From Puffinus mauretanicus (Eukaryota > Chordata > Aves > Procellariiformes > Procellariidae), in the NCBI GenBank assembly GCA_023333565.1, contig JAJKFH010000948.1, positions 3,732,001 through 3,796,000 of the forward strand: a stretch of 64,000 nucleotides of DNA, read 5' to 3'. The stretch's first letter is position 1; the number at the start of each line of letters is the position of its first letter. The position numbers and the translations under genes were made by a program. Positions 14,301 to 24,335 of the stretch are shown piece after piece. The notes beneath the pieces were generated by a model, which made no database searches, had not been told where the DNA came from, and saw nothing but the letters and a program-made list of their open reading frames with translations.

Positions 14301-17300
14301 AGGTTCAGAGGTATGAAGGTCATAGGAAGAGGCAAGGTCTGTCAGACGCGCTTGGTATATGAAGGGAATGATGCACAACAGTAAACTGTTGGGGGAAAAG
14401 AGTAAAAGGATAAAATTATAAATATTGTGTAGGTCAGACAGAGAATGGCTAGCATGCTCAGTAACACTGAAGAATCAGACACCCAAAGGAGATGCAGCTG
14501 CATGGGCACATGTATTAAAATTCGGAATCCCACAGATGCTCTGAGACTAACTCCCTGGGTTCATGTATAAGCTAACTCAATCCCAACAGCACACCACCTA
14601 CTGATATGCAGCATGTCTACGAATTCTACTTTACTTGGCCTGAATTTTAATTCTTCAGAAGGTACAAATTAGATGATGTTGGAGATCCAACTTCATTCTT
14701 TAGCCTCAGATCAGGCTGGATGAGTAAGAGGAGTGACGGCGGTATAAGCCTCCTAAGTCACGGTTGCAAGTTTTCTTGCTTTAAAGACCACCTCTAAGAA
14801 AGAAAAGGCTGGGTCACTTGACAGATGCCTTCTGAGGCAGTGCACTATGACAGGCCAGCAAAATTCCCTACTCAGCAGCCTGCAGTTCTCAATAATTTAG
14901 AACCACATGTAAGAAAACATAGTTTCCTCTCTGTGAGTTTCTCTACGTATTTTTGCTTCACGTTAACGAAGTCCAACCCTTAGAAACTATCCTTAATGAC
15001 TGTGAAAGACTAGATATATATAAGGTGACGGAAGAAATGTGACCGAATTTTTGCGAAACTGTCACAGCTTTTGGCAAGTGGCTTGTATTACCTGTTAATG
15101 TATCAATGATATAATGAAAAATATTAAAAATTAGATAGGGGGACAAGGCTCCTTTCTGTTCTCCTTATTCCTTAAAATTAACCTGGTATTATCCATCAAC
15201 TAGTAGTATAAATGTAATCTGTACAAAATAACTGGGAAATGCTTATACCCACTCCTTCATCCCTTTCAAACTTTCTGGTTAAGTGTTGATTGACTATTTT
15301 GATCTATAGTTAAAACCAAAGACACTTTCAAATCATGATTTCACTTCTGTAATGACAGAACACTTTCCGAAATTTAAAAAAATAATCAGTTGTCAAGCCC
15401 TTACCCAGTCCGAACCCCGAGTTCACTAGTACTTTATCCAGTGTCAGAGTGAAGAATTTAACTTCAGGATCTCACTCTACAAGAAGGTGAATTGTTTATT
15501 CTTTTTCAAACAGCTTTTAATTTCTTACTGCATTTCTTAATGCTAGTTCATAACAAGCCAAATAAAAGGGCTAATCATGGAGGTTCACAGAAATATTGCA
15601 TTTATTCTAATGAGCTAGTTGAAAACATTTCAAGGCAGCATGTTTTAGTTGCCCATCTAGGTGCAGCAATGTTTCAGTATGTGCATTCTTTACCTGAGGT
15701 AAGCAGCACAGAGCTTACTATTGACTCATTTATCGGAAACTTCACAAGCTATGTGACATAACCAAACGCCATGCAACAGAGGTGACAATCTCCATTTCTG
15801 CATTCCCAAAGCGCAGTCAGTCTTAGAATCACAGGCCATGAACAATCTGATTAGTAAGATAAGGAAGGAGAAAGGATCCCATAAACATACCATTTTAGAT
15901 ATGCACACAACACGCAGCTAAGAGTCTACCAGACCAAAAGTGAAGAGGAAAGGTCATGTAATGAGAATAAAAAGATTAAAGAGCAAAAACTGTGAGGAAC
16001 AATTGTACCCTTGTTTGTGGAACAGATTCTTACCATTAGAGTCAGAAAAGCCCAAGTATCTTACCAAAGGGCCTATTCATGAATGACTTACACTCCACAT
16101 AAGTTTGGAAAACTCCGTGAAGAGCAATTACCACCATCCTCTATGAGATGAAAATTCCTCAACGTGGGTTTCCCAGAGCACAATGGGGCAACTGTGTGTT
16201 TGTTTAGAAGGAATGAGGGGTGAGGCACGGTGCCCCACAGACAGTGGCAGATCATAAGGAACAAGAATTTAAACTCCACACGATCACAGAATTTTAATTT
16301 CTGAATAGGAATCTCGTCTTGTGAAAGACAAACTGCTGCTGACAGTCACCACAGTCCTCATCAAAGAAAGCTGTTTTGAGAGTGATTTCAGAACAAATAT
16401 GCCTTTCATCAATAGCTGGCATCAGTAGCTTATCCTCCTTCCCACCTTGTTCTATGAGAAAACACATTTACTGAGGTTAGAGTTAGGAAGATTGAAAATT
16501 TTGTTCTTTGAATCTACTGCCAAAGTCCTATTTGCACTGCTTGAGGCATTCTCAGGCAATAAAAAACATCATTGCAAAACTCTGTTCTTACACCGCTCGA
16601 TCGCTACAGTATCTAAGCACCTTTCAGAATGCCATTAGGCAGTGTAATTAGCATCTGTCATACGCGCTGCTTTCTCTCATGGGTTCATCTCTACACATTT
16701 GTCTTGTGTAAATCTATACACGTATCTTTATCTAGGTAGAGCACAGCATAATTATAAAGCTAAACTTGTCCCTCTCCAACACTGATGCGTTAAGTCTAAA
16801 ATAAGTACCCACTAAGCACTATTCTTCTGCTCTCAGTAAACTGAGGATAATAAAAGCTCATGTTATGTTTCCATATACAAGCTTAATCAAATCTTTTTGG
16901 CTGGGATATTGTGTTTGTTTAAGAGCAAATGATCAGGCTGATAAAATCAGAGCTGCATTGATTAAAGGGTATTTGATCACCAAGTTAGATCAGGAAAGCA
17001 TTGCAAAATAACAGTGGTAGAAACTCAAATGAAGCAGAAATCCTAATGCAAAGAAGGCCACAACGGATTTTTAATAAAGAAAACATTATAAGCAAGCTGA
17101 TGGTATCTAGCAAAAAAAAGATTTTAAGTATGATATGATTTTTGTGCATATGCTGGTAAAAATGAATTAGGGTTAATCCTCAATAAGATTAAGGTTTTCT
17201 CTTAGTATGAATCTCCTTAATTTCCTTCTCTCCCTCCACAATAAAACTTGTCAATCTGTATTTCCTCAGCACAGATTTTTAAAGTAATGCTTTAGATTTA

Positions 17301-17753
17301 GCTGGTACCCACTGCAAACACACCAACAGTAATGTATCAGAGCAACTGCTACCTGCAGAATAATTTTGGTAAAGAAAATGTCCTGGAAAAAGATTTTTTT
17401 GTCACATTAGCAGCTAATGGAGACATTTCTCTATCCCATGGTTTGAAGACACCGTCCTTAACCTCCAAAGGAAGTGTGTACATGAGATGCCATAACGTGC
17501 AGAGCTTTGCTGCCTTTACAGTATCTATATGGGTGTGCAGGGCAAGCCCACAGGGAACATAATACATGATCAAAGACTTGGATTGTGTACAAAGATTTAA
17601 AGACAGTCAACGGATAAGCACGAAAAAGTAGTATGAAAACATGCTTTTCACAAATACACAAGGATGTGGAAAATACCGTATTTCTTTGTCTGATAACTGT
17701 TATGCCCCAAGGGGACGAGCACACAAAGGACTATCCAGAGATGGCAAGGAATA

Positions 17754-18998
17754 TCATAGAATCACAGAGTAGTTTGGGTTGGAAGGGACCTTTAAAGGTC
17801 ATCTAGTCCAATCCCCCTGTCGTGGGCAGGGACATCTTCAACTACATCAGGTTGCTCAGAGCCCTGTCCAACCTGACCTTGAATGTTTCCAGAGATGGGA
17901 CATCTACCACCTCTCTGGGCAACCTGTGCCAGTGTTTCACCACCCTCAGCATAAAAAAGTTCTTCCTTATATCTAGTCTAAATCTACCCTCTTTTAGTTT
18001 AAAACCATTCCCCCTTGTCCTGTCACAACAGGCCCTGCTAAAAAGTCTGTCCCCATCTTTCTTATAAGCCCCCTTTAAGTACTGAAAGGCTGCAGTAAGG
18101 TCTCCCAGAAGCCTTCTCTTCTCCAGGCTGAAGAACCCCAACTCTCTCAGCATTTCCTCAAAGGAGAGGCGTTTCACGCCCCTGATCATCCCCCTCTGGA
18201 GCCCTCCTCTGGACCCGCTCCAACAGGTCTATGCCTTTCCTGTGCTGAGGGCTCCAGAGCTGGACGCAGCACTCCAGGTGGGGTCTCACCAGGGCGAAGT
18301 AGAGGGGCAGAATCCCCTCCCTCGACCTGCTGGCCACGCTTCTTTTGATGCAGCCCAGGATACGGTTGGCCTTCTGGGCTGCGAGCACACATTGTCAGCT
18401 TGTGTCCAGCTTTTCATCCACCAGTACCCCAAAGTCTTTCTCGGCAGGGCTGCTCTCAATCCCTTCCTCCCCCAGCCTGTATTGATACTGGGGGTTGCCC
18501 TGACCCAGGTGCAGGACCTTGCACTTGGCCTTGTTGAACCTCATGAGGTTCACATGGGCCCACTTCTGGAGCTTGTCCAGGTCCCTCTGGATGGCATCCC
18601 GTCCTTCAGGTGTGTCAACTGCACCACTCAGCTTGGTGTCATCTGCAAACTTGCTGAGGGTGCACTCAATCCCACAGCCTATGTCATTGATGAAGATATG
18701 AAACAGTACCGGTCCCAATACAGATCCCTGAGAGACACCACTCCACAACGACCTCCATCTGGACATTGAGCCATTGATCATTCCCCTCTGGGTGCACCCA
18801 TCCAACCAATTCCTCACCCGCCGGACAGTCCACCCATCAAGCCCATCTCTCTCCAGTTTAGAGAGAAGGATGTTATGGGAGACCGTGTCAAAGGCCTTAC
18901 AGAGGTCCAGACAGACGACATCGGTAGCCCTTCTCATGTCCACTGATGTAGTCACTCCATCATAGAAGGCCACTAGGTTGGTCAGGCAGGACTTGCCT
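17754..18998 (-). mobile_element. CR1 LINE retrotransposon, 5'-truncated, about 1.2 kb
   Basis: Minus-strand non-LTR element with its 3' tail at 17754 (tcatagaatcaca, then tttgggttggaagggacc on the plus strand). It is truncated on the 5' side at about 18998, where the match to the usual CR1 reading frame stops just before the [13 protein letters not shown] segment of reverse transcriptase. It contains the second half of the reverse-transcriptase domain and the C-terminal region of ORF2. It lies 480 bp from the donor side of the COBL exon at 19478-19648 and in the same orientation as COBL. The reading frame has only two obvious lesions, so the copy is relatively young compared with the others here. 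Confidence 0.95.
17842..18997 (-). pseudogene. CR1 ORF2 reverse transcriptase, broken
   Basis: This is the decayed pol-like frame of the CR1 at 17754-18998. The first segment (18395-18973) carries [10 protein letters not shown], the [11 protein letters not shown] block and the catalytic FADD motif at about residues 109-112 of that segment. An in-frame TGA at 18395-18397 interrupts it. The same frame resumes with [17 protein letters not shown] frameshift near 18185-18195 then moves the remainder (RELGFFSLEKRRL to the terminal RALSNLM) into another frame, ending at 17842. The endonuclease domain and the first part of reverse transcriptase are missing. It cannot encode an active enzyme. Confidence 0.92.
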
Positions 18999-19477
18999 CA
19001 TGTACCCATCAGTACAGGAAGGCCTTTAACAATATACAGCTCCTGTAAATAGTTTAATTTTCCTAAGGGAGATACCCTGGAGTTTTCAATCTAGACTGAT
19101 AGACCTATTGATTCTCAAAGGAATTCGTCTCTGGAGAGACAGAAAAAAGTTAGTACAGAAAACCAGACATGAAGTATTAATACAAGACAACAGATTTTTG
19201 CTTCCAGCTGCACAAAGTCACATGGTTTGATGGTTGTTTTTAAATGCTTCCATACAATGGCCAGGTATCATCCGCAAAACTGTCTCCAAACAAACGCTTT
19301 GTTTACTTTATATTAATTAGTTACACTGCATTGGGCATTTTAAAAGACAACAGGCTGGAAAAAAGGGAAAAAACAGACATGTATGTCTACAGAGCAGAGA
19401 GGAAAGTCTGGAAAAGCTACCCCTGAGAGTAACCATCAAAAGAGTGGAAATGCAAACACATAGATTTTCAAACATAC

Positions 19478-19648
19478 GTTTAGGTACCAGCTCTGTTGGT
19501 GCTGTAACATCTGCTTCTCTGTAACAGACTGTTGCATCCACAATGTCTCTGTCAGGAGGAGGGTAAGGTGGGGGTGGGGGGATCACTAACTGGGGTGGAC
19601 CACGAGTGGTGCCTCTAGGAGGCTTTTGTGGCACCTGCCGTCCATCAC
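19478..19648 (-). CDS. COBL: COBL internal coding exon with polyproline stretch
   Basis: Exon of 171 bp. The acceptor is ...cccctgtag before GTGATGGACGG, and the donor is CCTAAAC then gtatgt. It begins in phase 1, completing the Gly codon split with exon 22876-23014, and ends in phase 1, so its length is frame-neutral. The 56 complete codons run DGRQVPQKPPRG..., then LVIPPPPPYPPPD, then DIVDATVCYREADV and end ELVPK. The proline run is a likely SH3-ligand region and contains PPPY, a PPxY-type WW-domain ligand. In Cobl this region lies between the basic KRAP region and the WH2-bearing C terminus. CR1 elements lie close on both sides. COBL identity rests on the linked exons and on the DIVDATV...LVPK context. 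The paralogue COBLL1 fits less well. Confidence 0.88.
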
Positions 19649-19779
19649 CTACAGGGGGATCAATTGACTAGTTACTTCATTGTCAAGATAATGATTGCTC
19701 CGTTTATTGTTATTTTTTAAACACACATTGATCTTCCCTTACCCACATCCAAAGTCTCTCTGGATCTAATTCTGCTCTT

Positions 19780-20072
19780 AGAATCATAGAATCATAGAAT
19801 TATTAAGGTTGGAAAAGACCTCTAAGATCATCAAGTCCAACCGTCAAGCCAGCACTACCATGCCCACTACACCATGTCCCTAAGCATCTCATCTACACGG
19901 CTTTTAAATACTTCCAGGGATGGTGACTCAACCACTTCCCTAGGCAGCCTTTTCCAAGGCCTGACCACTCTTTCAGTGAAGAAATTTTTCCTAAGGTCCA
20001 GTCTAAACCTCCCTTGGCGCAACTTGAGGCGCAACTTGAGGCCGTTTCCTCTCGTTCCTCTTATTTACCCCC
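19780..20072 (-). mobile_element. CR1 LINE 3'-end fragment
   Basis: On the plus strand it opens with the repeated octamer-like tail gaatcatagaatcatagaat and continues ggttggaaaagacctctaag, the reverse complement of a CR1 3' terminus. It is about 290 bp long and 5'-truncated at about 20072. It lies only about 130 bp upstream of the acceptor of exon 19478-19648 and on the same strand. It belongs to a different CR1 subtype from the 17754 copy ('aaaagacctctaag' rather than 'gaagggacctttaa'). Confidence 0.92.
20016..20039. repeat. Perfect 12-bp tandem duplication inside a CR1
   Basis: Two adjacent copies of ggcgcaacttga occur within the CR1 at 19780-20072, where the elements I know carry one. This is probably a replication-slippage event private to this copy or lineage. 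Confidence 0.8.
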
Positions 20073-21372
20073 AAATAATTAAGGGAAAAGGAAAAGCTAG
20101 GTCTCTCTTAAACCAACAGTAATGGGACCAGATTTGGCCCAGCACATACGTGTACATTACAGCTAACAATTAAAATCACTGGTTTTGGCAGACATAAGGA
20201 AGGAGAAAGAAGTTTAATTAAAAAAAAATTGAAAAAAGCTATGTAAGGAAATGTGAAAAATGTGTTTTATTTTTATCTTCTTAAGTGCCAAACTGCTTAA
20301 ATTTGTTGACCTCTAGGATACTTCACATGACTATTTTCCTGACTCTTTAAGAGGAAAATGCCTCAGGACTGTATTTTGAAGTAGGTATCTTGACAGGTTT
20401 TTATCTTCTTTTTCTGAGTAGGTTTTTTATTATCTTGACATTGTGGGGAAGCAGATGATTAAGTCTTTTTTTTGCAAAAGAGTGTTTTAAGCTATCAAAG
20501 ATAATGCTCATAACTTTGGCTGGCGGCTTATTTCAATACTATGTGCAATAACATGCACCTTTGCGCTATAGTCTATTAACCATTTGCAATGTTAAAAAGC
20601 TGCTGCCAGTTTGCAGTATACAGACCGAGAGCTAACTGCAATTTGGAAAATCCTTAGAGGCTGGAAGTGGACTGAGGAACCATGACTACCTGCTTGTTCT
20701 GCTCTCAGACCCTGCCTTAAGCATCTGCTGTAGTCATTGCTGAAGACGGATGCTGGCAGAGACGAACCTCTGGTCTGATCCATTCTGATCATTCCTATAC
20801 TCTTAGGCTCATGCTCTGGTGCTGCTGAGAAGGGAAGTAGCACCAAGAGGGAGGAAAAAAGATTAAACCATTATGATTTTCTACTTAGGAGTTACTAGCT
20901 TCCAGAGATTCAAGACACAATTTAATGCTGGCTAATGTGCGGACTCTTTTTTACTGCTTTGAGAAAACTGGGCACAATACTTTGGGGTCAGAATAAGTGA
21001 TTCAGTATTGAATACTGAAATGAATTTGCCAGTCTGAGAATATTTTTGATAGGATTTTTTGCTTTGATTCATGTGGCTAACTTGGGAGATATATAGGTAG
21101 CTTTAATCCTTTTTCCATTATGCAGCTGCCTATTTCTTGCAGCATGTTTTTCCCCTCACTACAGTCTTGCTTTTTTCACAGCTTTTCTCTCTTGCTTTCC
21201 GAGCCATCTGTGCTTTCTCATCATTTTCTTGCAAGGGCCCCGAAGAGAGGCTGTTTTACCAACCTTCCCTTGCTGTAACATTTTTTCTTGTTAATGAATG
21301 CATTCATTCAAGAAAGTAGCAGAAAATGAAAAGCACTGAAGATAGGGCTACTCTGGGACAAGTTCTTTGTCG

Positions 21373-21440
21373 GTGTAAATTAATAAGGCTCCATTAAAGT
21401 AAATGATACTACAGAATCCTACATCAGCAGAGTCTGGCCA
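21373..21440. repeat. Degenerate foldback-family relic
   Basis: Contains gctccattaaagtaaatg followed by tacatcagcagagtctggcc. This resembles the GCTCCATTGAAGTCAATG ... CAGAATCTGGCC arrangement that I remember as recurring in sauropsid genomes. It is decayed, and arm pairing is not obvious. The assignment is by resemblance only. Confidence 0.4.
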
Positions 21441-22077
21441 GCAAGCACTTATGTACACAGTACTGAACGGACTAGAAGGGGCTCTGCTGTGCTTTATTTA
21501 ATCTGCAACATTTCCAGCACTGATACAAAATAAAATGAACACTTACAAAAAGTTAAAGCACCAAATGTCATCAATAAGTGACCAGCAGTAGGGCAAAGCA
21601 TGAGGAGTGACAGACTGTGACATCTGCAGTGGTTAAAAGTAAGCCAATTTGCTGAAAACTCCTGTGTTATATGGCACCGTGATAATGTTCCCCTTAGAGG
21701 GTTTAAGTAAGAGATGTCAATGGAGTCGAACATGTCACAAGATAATGGACTCCTGCTGCTACATAAATGCTGAGGCATTAAATGTGAAGCATTTACTGAA
21801 AATAAATGTTGGAACAAAACCAAGAGGTTTCTTTCTAAACTGTGAGGCATTTGTAATGTAAGCAATTATGTATGACAGGATGTCATATCTGTATGTCTTA
21901 GGCACTTTATGAAACATGAGGTCAAAGGCACGAACTGAAGTGCACTGAGTGCATTACGGCACTTGAAGAATGATTCTCTTAATGTACTGAAAAATGAGTT
22001 CCAATATGTGGGGCTATTATCTCATATCTTTACCCATCATAAAATCACTTTGTTTGCTAAAAGCATCATCTTGGGGT

Positions 22078-22126
22078 CCTCACTCGGACAAAGCTCCCAC
22101 CGACCTGAATAAGCTAGCAGTCAGGT
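22078..22126. repeat. Degenerate foldback-family relic
   Basis: Contains cactcggacaaagctcccac, then cgacctgaataagc and gcagtcagg. This is the same layout as the ACTCAGACAAAACTCCCATTGAC ... TGAATAAGGACTGCAGG modules of ancient amniote foldback repeats, with many substitutions. Non-coding. Confidence 0.45.
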
Positions 22127-22875
22127 AATGACAGAGGTCTGGGAGAACGTTTTTCAGTCTTCCTGTATGAAAGTAAATGTGGTGTCACACACAGCTGAAG
22201 ACCAGAGTTTCTTTTGTTGTCTCCAGCTATGTACGACATTCCTTTGAGAGCACCAGTTCTTTTCTTCTACTGATTAGCTAAAGACTCAGCAGAGATTGAT
22301 TTATAATAAAACTGAGGACTAAATTCAGAAGAAAAACTTCACTGAATATGGTCGGTTGATGTCATACTGTTGGAGGACTATAGGAAAAGAAAATGGAAAA
22401 TGTCTTCAGGCTTTAGGAACATGAGGAGATACTGAACCAGCTTGACCGTACTTCAGTTCTAGCAGAACCCCATGGCTTCAAATGCATTCAGTATTGCCTG
22501 GCCCATCTCCACTTACTAGCATTTCCATTTACTACTTCCATATTTCCATTTACTAGCAAAACCACCATGACCTTAAAGGCACAGAATAGGCCCAGGGCTA
22601 GTGCTTTTGGATATCCAGCTCGTACCAAACGTTAAAATCATCTGATGAGTATTATCTACCTTTTACTACCCTGTGGTACTCTGAATGGTGGCATTAAAAA
22701 AAGAGTTAATATACAAACACTTATTTCCAGACTTTCATTCTGCAGAGAAATGCGTTTTTTTCCCCAAGTTACAAAAGTTCCCGAACTCACAGCATAACAG
22801 AATTAAGGAAACTTCGAACAGTGAGCATTGAAAGCACATGCACGGGATTACACAGGAAAAAAGAACACCTCTCAC

Positions 22876-23014
22876 CCATTGTGCTCTTCCTCTTGTCTTC
22901 CCTCTCTTCTGTCCTGTTCGGCATGGCAGGAGTGGGTGGAGCCGATGCAGTTGGTGGAAGAGGGGCACGCCTCTTCTTTTTCTGTAAATCGTTTAGGGAT
23001 GCTCCTTGTGAAAT
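22876..23014 (-). CDS. COBL: COBL internal coding exon with second KKRRAP motif
   Basis: Exon of 139 bp. The acceptor tract is cctatttttcaactttgctag and the donor is ATGG then gtgaga. It starts in phase 0 and ends in phase 1. It encodes 46 codons plus one base: [11 protein letters not shown], then [10 protein letters not shown] (KKRRAP at residues 13-18), an Ala/Pro/Thr linker, [15 protein letters not shown] and a split Gly. KRAP motifs of Cobl are known to bind the membrane-shaping protein syndapin/PACSIN, which recruits the actin nucleator to the cell cortex. The motif spacing, the PNRTE segment and the exact phase fit with both neighbours support COBL strongly. Confidence 0.92.
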
Positions 23015-24239
23015 CTAGCAAAGTTGAAAAATAGGCACAGTTAAAGGATATGTTTTGTCGATGTTGTAAACTGTCAGTAATAAAAAACATGTGATTGTCA
23101 TATGACCTAATTTCTCAGCACAGAATATTTATAATGAGTATTTATAGTGACAACAGGAGATTAAAAAGACAGATCAGAAGGGTATAGTAATATTGCACTC
23201 AGAGAAGGAAAGGGACAAGAACTGCAGATGAATGTCACAGCAGAAATACTCGTCTGGTAGACATTTGATATTTTTGGTAAAAGGGAACTAGAGAGCCCAA
23301 CACTCAGCAACGCCCAGTATGACACTACGTGTGTTGTAAAGCTTGAGCCATAGCACGATCTTGGTTTTTCACTGGTTTCTTCAGACCTTAAATTATGGTT
23401 AAATACTCCAATCGGTGTGTGTAGGGAATAAACTCTCTCTCATTTCTTTGATTTTCCTCTCCAATTGTTGTTTAAGGACTTCTGAGAGAAGAATCAGAAT
23501 TGAAAGTTTGCTTGCATGATGATATGAGATCATACTGTACTCTTACTTATTTACTCTGTTTAGTCTACTGGACTTCACAGACATACTTCCGAAGATCTGT
23601 AACACCTTGGCTTCCAATAATTGCAACATGCTGGTTGGCAAGCCAAGACTTCATCACTGTTTACACTGCTTTTAAAAATACGAAAAATTTTATTACAAGT
23701 GCCTTGGGTTTTCACTGGGCTGCATGGTATTTTCCGTAGCTTGTTGAACTTACCTCTATTGCCTTTTTCTGGAAAAATAATAACAATAAAACCAAAACCA
23801 TGTAGGAAAACCTGTTGAATTTTTATACTTCAAAGGTACTGACAGCACTAGACAGAACCAGGCTTAGCTGAGGCAGAGGGTAATGGGAGCTGCCCACGTG
23901 TGGCATGCTGTTGGCATTCCTCAGACTTTACATGCATCACTTCACTGCTCTGTCCATCCTGATACTTCCCACAGCTGAAGATATCTAATATACAGAACTG
24001 CCTGGTGCTTTTCTAATATTTCAAAGGCCTAAACAATAATAATAATCTTTCTTTTAATCCAGAGGATTAATGAACCCTTAAAATACAAACAGTAGCTTCA
24101 CACTGCTCAAAGCTATTATCAGTGTTCAGAGGAGAGGCACTCATTTACATGTGTCCTTTCCTACACTGAGTGAAAACTCTGAGAATAAATGAATTTTACA
24201 AAGAGTAGGAGATGAACAGAGCCTCCCTCACTCAGCCTT

Positions 24240-24335
24240 CCTTTTTAAAAGCACTCAGGAGAGTCTTAGGTTATAAACCACAAACATTCAGTTCCCACCT
24301 TTCAGGAGAATGCTTTAACCACTGTGCCACAAGAC
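24240..24335. repeat. Possible ancient interspersed repeat
   Basis: Contains cattcagttcccacctttca followed by ggagaatgctttaaccactg and tgccac. This resembles a module (ggttcaagtccc ... ctctaaccact) that I recall from old sauropsid interspersed repeats. Related wording occurs near 63150-63320. It is too decayed to assign a class or boundaries. Confidence 0.35.

Larger units (their letters stand above)
1..19477 (-). other. COBL: COBL intron (downstream of exon 19478-19648), incomplete
   Basis: This is intronic sequence 3' of the last COBL exon in the window; its acceptor lies outside. I found no further open frame bordered by AG/GT that continues the required phase 1. Contents: an old CR1 (602-1340), a CA-rich microsatellite (3376-3403), a foldback relic (5422-5486), pyrimidine-rich and poly-A tracts (about 6230-6470), an AT-rich palindrome (7560-7690), a short (CA)n (8677-8693), a foldback relic (9530-9576), a CTCF-like site (11293-11306) and a younger CR1 (17754-18998). 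Between these I see only unassigned AT-rich unique sequence. Confidence 0.75.
19649..22875 (-). other. COBL: COBL intron, 3,227 bp
   Basis: Intron with GT donor (gtgaga after ATGG) and AG acceptor. Branch-point-like agtaact lies about 30 bases upstream of the acceptor, followed by a short C-rich tract (gatccccctgtag). It contains a CR1 fragment (19780-20072), foldback-type relics at 21373-21440 and 22078-22126, and a 21-bp-period duplication of atttccatttact at 22521-22554. I see no other exon. Confidence 0.85.

Noticed and set aside
18242..18769. 175-codon open frame on the plus strand
   Set aside because: It is the antisense shadow of the CR1 reverse-transcriptase frame on the minus strand.
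22821..23034. Plus-strand frames of 65-68 codons
   Set aside because: Antisense shadows of the COBL exon 22876-23014.
22872..23090. Minus-strand 72-codon frame across the second exon
   Set aside because: Wrong frame: the spliced phase requires the frame reading [12 protein letters not shown], not this one.
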